From positions 1 through 40,197 of the forward strand of contig PWHN01000106.1 in assembly GCA_003554945.1 (NCBI GenBank): 40,197 nt of DNA, given 5' to 3'. Shown one piece after another: positions 25,601 through 31,947 of this stretch (position 1 is the first letter of the stretch; each line of letters begins with the position of its first letter). The notes beneath the pieces are model-generated. The model worked only from the letters and a program-made list of their open reading frames with translations, was not told the origin of the DNA and ran no database searches. Both the position numbers and the translations under genes were made by a program. This DNA is from a bacterium. GTDB lineage: Bacteria > T1Sed10-126.

Positions 25601-26650
25601 ATCGGAATTTCAGAATCTGATCAGGAGAATATTTTTGAGGAGTTTGTCCAGGCGGACGAGAGCTCCTCGCGCCGTCATCAGGGGACCGGACTGGGACTAA
25701 ACATTTCCTGGCAGTTAGTTAATAAAATGGGAGGTATGATTGACCTTGAGAGTCAGCCGGGCGAGGGCAGTAAATTTTACTTCGAGCTCAGTCTACCCTG
25801 GCGAGATTCCGCTCCTGAAAAAGTCACTGAGCCCGCAGTAACTGAACTGGAAGGTCTTACGGTTCTTGCGGTGGATGACAACGAGACTAATCTGGAAATT
25901 GTGGCGAAATATCTTGAAGCTAACGGGATCGAGGTTACGGTAAATACTGATCCCAGAGAGGCTTTGAATCAATTGAGTAGCGAGCCCTTATTTGATGTTA
26001 TACTTCTGGACTATCAGATGCCTGGTTTAGATGGTTTTGAAGTGGTAGATAGCTTGCCAGAAAGTTATCAGCCGAAATCAGTCGTAATGTTAAGTTCCGA
26101 CGACCTGTCCGAAACGCGCCGCCAGGCCGAAGCCAAAGGTATTGGAGATTATCTTGTCAAACCGGTCGGGCGTTGTAAATTAGAGAAAACTCTGTTAAGG
26201 CTTGTTCAAAAAGAGACCGGTTCAGGAGAAATAGAGCCCGGGGAAGCTATTGAAGAGGAGGTTAAGCTCCTGCAGGGGTCTGTCTTGCTGGCTGAAGATA
26301 ATGCCAATAACCGCCTGGTTGTTAATTCTTATCTGAGTAGTGAAGAAATTGAAATTGAGACGGCGCTCAATGGTCAGGAAGCTTATGAAAAATTGCAAAA
26401 AAAAGAGTATGACCTGGTGCTCATGGATCTTGAGATGCCGGTAATGGATGGTTACGAGGCTACGAGTCGTTTCAGGCAGTGGGAAGCAGAAAACAGGGAA
26501 TCACGGCAGCCGATTATGGCACTAACTGCGCATGCGATGGAAGGAGCTCGTGACAAAGCACTTGAACACGGCTGTGACGATTACCTCGCCAAACCTGTAA
26601 AAAAACAAGCCCTCCGGGATAAACTGGCGCAGTATTTGAACGAAGGATGA
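22622..26650 (+). CDS. Multi-PAS hybrid sensor histidine kinase
   Basis: A 1342-residue hybrid kinase. Four hydrophobic helices (about residues 5-135) form a membrane domain. Four PAS domains follow (about 150-265, 275-395, 400-530, 535-655; the third has the VWEWNLETDEVIW and FVHPDDR features of PAS_3), then a GAF-like domain (about 660-815). The HisKA domain has MSHEIRTPLN with phosphoacceptor H842. The ATPase has N box LVNLLSNAIKF, DSGIGIS and GTGLGLNIS. Two receivers have aspartates D1130 (LLDYQMP) and D1269 (LMDLEMP). There is no Hpt domain; a separate Hpt protein lies at 31472. I chose TTG 22622 because TTGGAGT (22606-22612) fits it; the in-frame TTG 22607 lies inside that site. Signal unknown. 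Confidence 0.93.
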   Translation: MNDDKRLFTFGLIAFGVILFIALLQLFLLPLQDQLPELSVTIVLEAGLALLISVSLLYFTLRGLPFLKQNVRRHVGYLFLLGFALVFNYALTDLIENFYQHPDLLKALLEEGALLGGALALALAIRAWAKENQRQQNLLKRSNRELEEGRESFSTLINNAPDCIFIKDKEGRYQLVNRELEELFDAPAEEIIGKTDRDLSPTDAEAEDFRRDDEAALKSGEKQINEEEITDAQGNKHWFQTKKVAINYRGEKSVLGITREITRRKKMEEEIKARERELESIFEATRTVSLIKTDLNSVIEEFSSGAEEIFGYESEEVIGRHVAFLHTEESSEELSEYVERLRRGKEGFTIETNLVRKSGEKFPALFSVQPVLNEDEEITGTLGITVDITEQKQREQRLKATEQRLSLALDGTDTGVWEWNLETDEVIWSESMERLFGLDPGSFEGTYEAFAKFVHPDDRPVLEEEIEQTISTGETFQTQYRIKSKTGGQKWGGARADLVEDVDGTRRMIGIVTDITEQKRKEEAVKEARQRLRQIIDLLPQLIWAKDSKGKYILANEAVADAYGVSVDQLEGMKDIDLASNPEEARQFRRDDLEIIESGEPKHIPEEPLTDADGETRYVQTTKIPYSPTDSDKQAVLGVAFDITKRKELTDQLRANEQFLRNLSQISASISKNCDGKIDEFLELGREHLGMSFARVAKMKENEFEIILAQGLNEIPENSTLLLEEKGYCQMTFERNESLFLSSAEQVIETVGSELYEKFQVNTYAGEPIAISNEPWGVVCFGRVETRGEEFSDKEKISLRLLARVIQAELEQKYNLERINRTRSEAEEANRAKSQFLARMSHEIRTPLNAIMGMADLLAETELNNEQSHYVDVFQNSSEILVSLINDILDLSKIEAGELKLHEDYFSPEALAVETTEFFAQKAHELGLELNVYVDPDCPPEVLGDRDRLRQVLVNLLSNAIKFTEVGEVNLNLHVEEREAEEVKLRFEVEDSGIGISESDQENIFEEFVQADESSSRRHQGTGLGLNISWQLVNKMGGMIDLESQPGEGSKFYFELSLPWRDSAPEKVTEPAVTELEGLTVLAVDDNETNLEIVAKYLEANGIEVTVNTDPREALNQLSSEPLFDVILLDYQMPGLDGFEVVDSLPESYQPKSVVMLSSDDLSETRRQAEAKGIGDYLVKPVGRCKLEKTLLRLVQKETGSGEIEPGEAIEEEVKLLQGSVLLAEDNANNRLVVNSYLSSEEIEIETALNGQEAYEKLQKKEYDLVLMDLEMPVMDGYEATSRFRQWEAENRESRQPIMALTAHAMEGARDKALEHGCDDYLAKPVKKQALRDKLAQYLNEG

Positions 26651-26672
26651 TCTATTTGAAGGAGTTTTTATT

Positions 26673-27863
26673 GTGAACGGAAATTTAGAAAGTCCACGGA
26701 TACTCTTTGCCGATGATCAGGAAATGATTCGCCTTGCATATGAGAAAAAACTCAGCGGAGCCGGTTACGATGTTGATACTGTCTGCGATGGTCAGCAGGC
26801 AATTGAGTCGCTGGCGCAAGGAAAAGAATACGACCTGGTTCTCTCCGACATGGAAATGCCTGAAGCTGACGGTTTCGACGTCATCGAATCGCTGCGGAAA
26901 AGCTATTCGAAATCAGAGCTTCCCCTCATCATCCTTACTGCCAGTCCTTATTCGGAACGGGTTGTCAGGGCGCTTAAGGCTGGCGCCAATGATTTCATAG
27001 ATAAAGCGAATGATTTTGAGGTGATTGTTGCTCGCGTTGAAACTCAACTGTCCCTGAAGCAGACGAATAAGGAACTGAGCGATTACGCTGAAAACCTGCG
27101 TCAGTTGAATGAAATAAAGGATCGTGAGCTGGAGATAGCATGGGAGATTCAAAAAGAACTTTTACCTGATTACGAGTTAGAGCTGGAGCGCTATGATATT
27201 GGTCTATGTTATCGCCCCACAACCAAGCTTGGGGGTGATTTTTATAATTTTATTCAATTTGAGGAAGCAGAAAAAAATCTCGTCTGTCTGGCTGACGCAG
27301 CCGGTCACGGTGTGCCGGCGGCACTGTTGAGTGCTCTTTTTAAGGCACAATCAGACCTTGTGCTGGATGGTAGCCGGGATTTGGGTGAAGCGATAAACAT
27401 TTTAAACGAACGCTTACATGAGTTGTTGCCTTCCGGCAAGTTTATTAGCACCTTTTTTCTGCTCCTGGACCACAATCAGTCTCGGGCCGAGTTCATTAAA
27501 TGCAGCCAGGAACCAGGCTTGCTATTCCTTGATGGGCTGAATGTTAAGACGCTGGAGACAAACGGTGTTTTGCTCGGCGCTTTCGGGCCGGAAATGTTGT
27601 CTGGAGGCAATTACTTTGAAACCTGTTCTATATCGCTCCGGGAAGGGGACAGGGTGGTTCTTTACACGGATGGCGTCACTGAAGCAGAGACTTCCGAAGG
27701 AGAGCAGTACGGTGAAACAAGATTTTACGACTTGCTCCAAAAAAATAACCAGCTTTCACCGGACGAGCTTTCAGAGAAGGTTTTGGCGGCTGTCCAGGAC
27801 TTTACCGGCCGCCAGCAACTGGAGGATGATTTTTCTGTTTTAGTCGTTGATGTTTGTGAATAG
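26673..27863 (+). CDS. Response regulator with PP2C (RsbU/SpoIIE-type) phosphatase
   Basis: A 396-residue two-domain protein. An N-terminal receiver (about 8-125; FADDQEM acidic pair, site D in LVLSDMEMP, T in ILTAS, K in IDKAND) is joined by a coiled coil (about 130-160) to a PP2C-family phosphatase (about 170-395) with GGDFYNF, CLADAAGHGVPAAL and VVLYTDGVTEA, the metal-binding aspartates being present. Such proteins dephosphorylate a STAS anti-sigma antagonist when the receiver is phosphorylated. GTG start with AAGGAG ten bases upstream, 22 bases after the hybrid kinase, so the two are co-transcribed. The likely substrate is the STAS protein at 28325. Confidence 0.93.
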   Translation: MNGNLESPRILFADDQEMIRLAYEKKLSGAGYDVDTVCDGQQAIESLAQGKEYDLVLSDMEMPEADGFDVIESLRKSYSKSELPLIILTASPYSERVVRALKAGANDFIDKANDFEVIVARVETQLSLKQTNKELSDYAENLRQLNEIKDRELEIAWEIQKELLPDYELELERYDIGLCYRPTTKLGGDFYNFIQFEEAEKNLVCLADAAGHGVPAALLSALFKAQSDLVLDGSRDLGEAINILNERLHELLPSGKFISTFFLLLDHNQSRAEFIKCSQEPGLLFLDGLNVKTLETNGVLLGAFGPEMLSGGNYFETCSISLREGDRVVLYTDGVTEAETSEGEQYGETRFYDLLQKNNQLSPDELSEKVLAAVQDFTGRQQLEDDFSVLVVDVCE

Positions 27864-27869
27864 AAAGGC

Positions 27870-28260
27870 TCCATATTCCGTCATTCCGGGCAAGCGACCC
27901 CGGACTTGATCCGAGGGAGCGCAATTCAGAATCCAGATTGAATTGGTCGTCATTCCGGGCGGAGCCAAGCGGAGACCCGGAATCCATCTGGTAGAGCAGT
28001 AATCGGTAATCAGTAATCAGTGAAATTCAGTAAGCGGTATTCGGTTTTCAGTAATCGGTGAAGTCAAAACCGATTATCGACTACCGGTTTACCCGGTCTT
28101 ACCGATTACCGATTACTGATTACCGGGGTTCCACCGATTACTGAACTTCTTGTGGGGCAGGGCCCGCAATGACGAGCAAGAAGTCAAGCCCGCGAGGATT
28201 GTACAGGCGCCAAACATTTAACTGGAAACTTTAAACTTCAAACTGAAAACTGAACTCCAG
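27870..28260. repeat. Intergenic repeat cluster with a long GTAATCGG-type inverted repeat
   Basis: The 461-base gap 27864-28324 holds two TCATTCCGGGC...CCCGGAATC palindromes (about 27880-27990). A stretch of degenerate GTAATCNG units (27997-28146) folds on itself: CGGTAATCAGTAATC (28004-28018) pairs with GATTACTGATTACCG (28111-28125), and TTCAGTAATCGGTG (28047-28060) pairs perfectly with 28132-28145. A palindromic CCCGCAATGACG remnant (about 28161-28173) and AACTGAAAACTG repeats (28216-28256) follow. No gene is seen. Confidence 0.6.
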
Positions 28261-28324
28261 CAACTTGCTGGATAATTAATTACTAGACAGAGCAGAAGTA
28301 AATCAAGAGAGAGGAGGAGTAAAA

Positions 28325-28669
28325 TTGGCTATCAAGAAAAGTTCTTGTGAAAGTCCGAACAAAGTAAGTTGTTTTGAGTTAAGTGGTAAAGTGTATCATG
28401 AAAACGTAACTGAACTGGAAAATGTGCTCAACAAGAGCATACAGGAGGGTAGCCGGGTGATAGTTCTCGACTGCCAGGAGCTCAAGATGATTGACAGCTC
28501 TGGGCTCAGTGTTCTAATCCAGGTGATAAAGCACCTTTCACAGCGCGACGGATCTTTGAAACTCTGTAATCTGAGTGAAGCTGTGGGAAAGGTTATCAGA
28601 CTCTCAAACCTGGAAAAATTTGTTGATATCCACGAGGATGTCGAATCGGCACTGGAGGAATTTTCTTAA
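28325..28669 (+). CDS. STAS-domain anti-sigma factor antagonist (SpoIIAA/RsbV-like)
   Basis: A 114-residue STAS protein. The fold runs from FELSGKVYHENVTELENVL to VVGKVIRLSNLEKFVDIHED-like helices, and the phosphorylated-serine loop is MIDSSGLSVL with serines at 58 and 59. In the unphosphorylated state such proteins bind and neutralise an RsbW/SpoIIAB-type kinase; phosphorylation releases it. TTG start with an excellent AGGAGGAG eight bases upstream. The gene converges with an RsbW-like gene, overlapping it by four bases at the 3' ends, and follows the REC-PP2C gene after a repeat-filled gap. A partner-switch set is therefore present within 3 kb, although no sigma factor is seen. Confidence 0.9.
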   Translation: MAIKKSSCESPNKVSCFELSGKVYHENVTELENVLNKSIQEGSRVIVLDCQELKMIDSSGLSVLIQVIKHLSQRDGSLKLCNLSEAVGKVIRLSNLEKFVDIHEDVESALEEFS

Positions 28670-29100
28670 TCAAGGTTAAAGTGGGCCGTTAATTTATTTT
28701 GCCCGTCAGCCGTTCTCTTGTATTCGATTTTGTCGGGTAATTTTTTTATCAGGGGTATACCTCGTCCGCCTATCTCAAGATTTTTCTTTCTTTCTGACGA
28801 TTCTGTTAGGGGGTTAAATGGAGGAGCAGAATCAAGGAAAGTTACCTGGACCGTATCGTCGCTGATGGAGAGTGTTACTTTCAACTTCTGTTCGTCTGAA
28901 TCGTGGGTGCTGGGAAAGGCATGTTTTAAAAAATTGGACTCAATTTCAGCGCAGACGGTCATTAAAGTTGTACCTACCTCGTCACTGACTTCCATTTCTG
29001 ATATTTGTTCCTCTATCCAGTCGACCAGTCCCCCGCTATAATCACTGACCGACTCGACCAGGAAGACGGCTTCTTCAGTTTTCCTGGTCAAGGGATTCAA
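28666..29100 (-). CDS. RsbW-like anti-sigma factor / serine kinase (HATPase)
   Basis: A 144-residue GHKL-type ATPase of the RsbW/SpoIIAB family. The N box is complete in pattern (AEIESNFLKHAF, with E, N and H correctly spaced). The second motif is DSAPPFNPL, with alanine where glycine is usual, and the third is GGRGIPLIKKLPDKIEYKR. It should bind ATP, phosphorylate the STAS protein and sequester a partner. The start lies inside the CpaF gene, overlapping it by 26 bases, so it is the second gene of that operon. Coupling to a secretion ATPase rather than to a sigma factor suggests that the partner could be part of the pilus or secretion machine; this is inference. Confidence 0.88.
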   Translation of the reverse strand: MNPLTRKTEEAVFLVESVSDYSGGLVDWIEEQISEMEVSDEVGTTLMTVCAEIESNFLKHAFPSTHDSDEQKLKVTLSISDDTVQVTFLDSAPPFNPLTESSERKKNLEIGGRGIPLIKKLPDKIEYKRTADGQNKLTAHFNLD

Positions 29101-30679
29101 ATACCCTTTCTGGAAATTCTATTCCCGCCTGATGGAAACGATCCACCAGGCTATCGGGCCGGCGCAGACACTTAAATTCACCGTACACTTTTCCCTCGCT
29201 GTCAATTCCCTGCTGCTGGTATGCAAAAATGTCCTGGAGGAGAACCCCTTTTTGTTCGTCCATTGTCACTTCGCTTACTCGGCTGATTTTTCTACTGCCG
29301 TCCTTGAGTCTTTTGATCTGAATAAGTAGGTCTACTGAAACTCCAATCTGGCGTTTCACTACTTGTTCTGACATATCATACTTAGATAGCATAGCTAAAT
29401 TTACGAGACGAAATATAGTTTCTTCAGGCGAATTAGCGTGTACTGTTGTAAAAGAACCGTCGTGGCCGGTATTCATCGCCTGGATCATATCGAGAAACTC
29501 GTCACCTCGGACCTCGCCAACTATTATTCTATCCGGTCGCATGCGCAGGGCGTCTCGGATAAGGTCTGTTGCTGTAACCTCGCCGACACCTTCAACATTA
29601 GGATCCCTGGTCTGCAGTCGAATCACGTTATCCTGGTAGTCGTGAAATTTTAACTCCAGAGTGTCTTCAATCGTTAATATTCGTTCATCGCTGGGAATCA
29701 GGGAGGATAAAATGTTCAACAGCGTAGTTTTACCTGTCGAGGTTCCCCCGGCAATAATTATATTCAAGCTTGACTTGACGCAGGAACCAAGGAAATAAGC
29801 AATCTCCGGGGTCAGGGTCTCGTTGTCGATAAGGTCCTCGATCTGTAGGGTTTCCCGTCCAAATTTTCGGATCGTGATCTTGGGGACTTCCGGGGTCAGT
29901 GGGGGAATAATCACGTGAACCCTGGAACCGTCCGGTAAGGTGGCGTCGACGCTCGGGGAGGAGTAGTCTACTGAACGAGGGGTGTGTTTTAATACCTTGT
30001 CCACTGTGCGCTTGACCTGGTCCGGGCTGACAAAAAATATGTCAGTCAGCTCTGTCTTCCCATGTCGCTCAACGTAAACCTCACGTAAGTCATTTACCAT
30101 AATTTCACTTACGCTTTCATCGTGGATTAACGGGGTTATCGGTCCATATCCAAGTACTTCGTTTACCACCAGATCAATTAAAAATTTCTCCTGTCGCCGG
30201 GTGAGATTTTTTGTTTTCATGGCGACAATTTTTTTCGTATATCCTTTGATTAGATTGTAAAAGTTACCTTCGCTCTCTGTCCCTGAGGTATCAATTTTTT
30301 TAGATTGATACTGGTTAACTACCGCTTCGATAATGTCGGGGACTACTTCCTTGAGCTGATCAATGAACTCCTGCTCAAAGGGAAGCTTTCGTTCCGCCGA
30401 GGGGACATGCTCGGATTTTTTAATTATCTCCAACCGTTTCTGTATTCTCTCGAGTTCTTCAAGCTGTTCCTCTTCAAATCCCATGTTCTCAGGGTCAAAT
30501 TCCGGTATTTCTAACTCATCAGTTGGCTCGCTTTCTTGTTCTGCCGGGCTTTTTTGGTTTTTGTCCCCAACGTCAGATTCTTCATCTTGTGTTTCTTTGT
30601 CACTTTTTACGTCGTATAGCTCGCGCAGTCGCTTCCCGATCTGGGAGTCCTGGCTACTATCGCTTTCTTTACCGCTCAA
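29075..30679 (-). CDS. cpaF: CpaF/TadA-type secretion ATPase
   Basis: A 534-residue hexameric ATPase of the type II/IV secretion superfamily, Tad/Flp pilus branch, which powers pilin assembly at the inner membrane. After an acidic, probably disordered N-terminus (about 1-60) come the N-terminal domain with LGYGPITPLI, SVSEIMVND and RVHVIIPPL, then Walker A GGTSTGKTTLLN, the Asp box LTIEDTLEL, RMRPDRIIVGEVRGDE, and the His box TGHDGSFTTVHAN. All catalytic motifs are intact. I place the start at TTG 30679, six bases after AAAGAGGTG; the GTG at 30688 is part of that ribosome-binding site. No TadB, TadC, secretin or pilin gene is nearby, so it is an orphan paired with the RsbW-like ATPase. Confidence 0.9.
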   Translation of the reverse strand: MSGKESDSSQDSQIGKRLRELYDVKSDKETQDEESDVGDKNQKSPAEQESEPTDELEIPEFDPENMGFEEEQLEELERIQKRLEIIKKSEHVPSAERKLPFEQEFIDQLKEVVPDIIEAVVNQYQSKKIDTSGTESEGNFYNLIKGYTKKIVAMKTKNLTRRQEKFLIDLVVNEVLGYGPITPLIHDESVSEIMVNDLREVYVERHGKTELTDIFFVSPDQVKRTVDKVLKHTPRSVDYSSPSVDATLPDGSRVHVIIPPLTPEVPKITIRKFGRETLQIEDLIDNETLTPEIAYFLGSCVKSSLNIIIAGGTSTGKTTLLNILSSLIPSDERILTIEDTLELKFHDYQDNVIRLQTRDPNVEGVGEVTATDLIRDALRMRPDRIIVGEVRGDEFLDMIQAMNTGHDGSFTTVHANSPEETIFRLVNLAMLSKYDMSEQVVKRQIGVSVDLLIQIKRLKDGSRKISRVSEVTMDEQKGVLLQDIFAYQQQGIDSEGKVYGEFKCLRRPDSLVDRFHQAGIEFPERVFESLDQEN

Positions 30680-30718
30680 AGCAATCACCTCTTTAGTAAA
30701 TCCCGTTAATTTTGACCA

Positions 30719-31216
30719 TAATTATTTAGCGCCTTCACTGTCATTCCCGGAACGAATGATTTCCCGGTAACGGCGACCGTGAGGTCTTGACCGTCATTCC
30801 CGTGGAAACGGGAATCCAGCGGAAGTTCAGTGATCGGTAATCGGTAGTCGGTGATCGGTCACTTCGGTAGTTCAACATCAAGATCAACGTCAAAGTCACT
30901 GGATTGCCCAATCAAGTTGGGCAATGACGACCATAAGCCACTGGATTGCCCGGTCAAGCCCTGGGACGTTATTCGTTCCGGGCAATGACGACCGATGCCG
31001 TTGTTGATTTCGAGCAAGCTACCCAGAATCCATCTTGGACTTTAAACGGTTATCGTTCAAGACTTAAAAACTAGTTGCGGATTATAAATTACGGGTTAAA
31101 ACCTATAACTGAAAACTTTAAACTATAAACTGGAAACTGAGAACTTAAAATGGATTGCGGATCGGAGTCCGCAATGACGTTCAATCCCAAAACACCCCGG
31201 GACCGCTAAACGGTTA
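30719..31216. repeat. 498-bp composite repeat with terminal inverted repeats
   Basis: It fills most of the gap 30680-31471. TAATTATTTAGCGCCT (30719-30734) opens it, and GGACCGCTAAACGGTTA (31200-31216) closes it in inverted form. Inside lie TTCCCGTGGAAACGGGAAT (about 30795-30813), GTAATCGGTAGTCGGTGATCGG units (about 30829-30858), ATTGCCCAATCAAGTTGGGCAAT (30902-30924), a palindrome cut by GGGACGTTATTCGTTCC (30963-30979), the TTTAAACGGTTATC segment, AACTATAAACTGGAAACT repeats (about 31098-31143) and ATTGCGGATCGGAGTCCGCAAT (about 31151-31172). No gene. The 31217-31471 part is plain AT-rich DNA. Confidence 0.65.
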
Positions 31217-31471
31217 CTTTTATCCAATCAGTCTAACTTTAATTATAACTTAGCTAAAAAAGTGAGAGTAAAATAATCGAGATTAATCTTTTTTCGACCA
31301 TTTTTCCTGAATTCAGCGAGATTAGGCGAGGAGAAAGAAGTTTTAGCGCAACGTTACTTACCTGGTTATGCTTGTGGTTGTAAGATCCAATTATGATAAA
31401 ATTAAGTTTACTTTGAAAGAAGAAATTTTTAAACCCGTGATGATCTTGATTATCAGGAAGGAATGGTAAAT

Positions 31472-31765
31472 ATGCCTATTCTGGAGCAAGTTGACGACGA
31501 CCTGCGCTCAATCCTACCGCAATTTTTTGATAATATTCACGCTGATCTTCAGGGGATTGAGACTTCTCTGGAGGAGGATTTAGAAGAGGCTCGCCGCCTC
31601 GCTCACGGTATTAAAGGGAGTGCCGGCAGTTTCGGTATCGCTGCTCTGCAGGAACAGGCAAAAAAGGTTGAAGAGTGTGCCAAAAATGGAGACAGGGGAG
31701 GGGCGGCCGAAAATTTTGATGAGCTAAAAAATATTGTTGCTCGGGCCGAATCTGAATTAGATTAA
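31472..31765 (+). CDS. Free-standing Hpt phosphotransfer protein
   Basis: A 97-residue four-helix-bundle histidine phosphotransfer protein. The phosphoaccepting motif is LAHGIKGSAGSFG with H45, followed by the ALQEQAKKVEECAKNG helix. It shuttles phosphate between receiver aspartates. ATG 31472 is preferred because AGGAAGGA (31455-31462) lies nine bases upstream; ATG 31463 touches that site. It is monocistronic and flanked by repeats. The natural partners in this window are the two receivers of the hybrid kinase at 22622, which lacks an Hpt domain, and the receivers at 21828 and 26673. Confidence 0.93.
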   Translation: MPILEQVDDDLRSILPQFFDNIHADLQGIETSLEEDLEEARRLAHGIKGSAGSFGIAALQEQAKKVEECAKNGDRGGAAENFDELKNIVARAESELD

Positions 31766-31768
31766 ATG

Positions 31769-31905
31769 TAATTATTTAGCACCTTCACTGTCATTACGGG
31801 CTTGACCTAAAGATCGTCATTGTCGGAGTCCGCAATGACGAGCGATAGGTCAAAACCTGGGACGTTATTTGTTTCCAATATGATACCGAGGATGCTAAAC
31901 AATTA
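31769..31905. repeat. 137-bp MITE-like element with terminal inverted repeats
   Basis: TAATTATTTAGCACCT (31769-31784) and GGATGCTAAACAATTA (31890-31905) are inverted copies agreeing at 13 of 16 positions. Between them are diverged ATTACGGGCTTGACC and CATTGTCGGAGTCCGCAATGACG palindromes and GGGACGTTATTTGTTTCC (31859-31876). No transposase and no clear target duplication are visible. Confidence 0.6.
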
Positions 31906-31947
31906 TCATTCAAACTATTTTTATGATGGAAAGAGTGAGGTTAAGTA

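Noticed and set aside
27997-28146. Possible CRISPR array of GTAATCGG units
   Set aside because: Units are 8-10 bases, irregular, without unique spacers, and occur in both orientations; no cas gene is present.
29075-31471. Complete Tad pilus locus
   Set aside because: Only the CpaF ATPase is present; no TadB/C, prepilin peptidase, pilin or secretin gene lies in the window.
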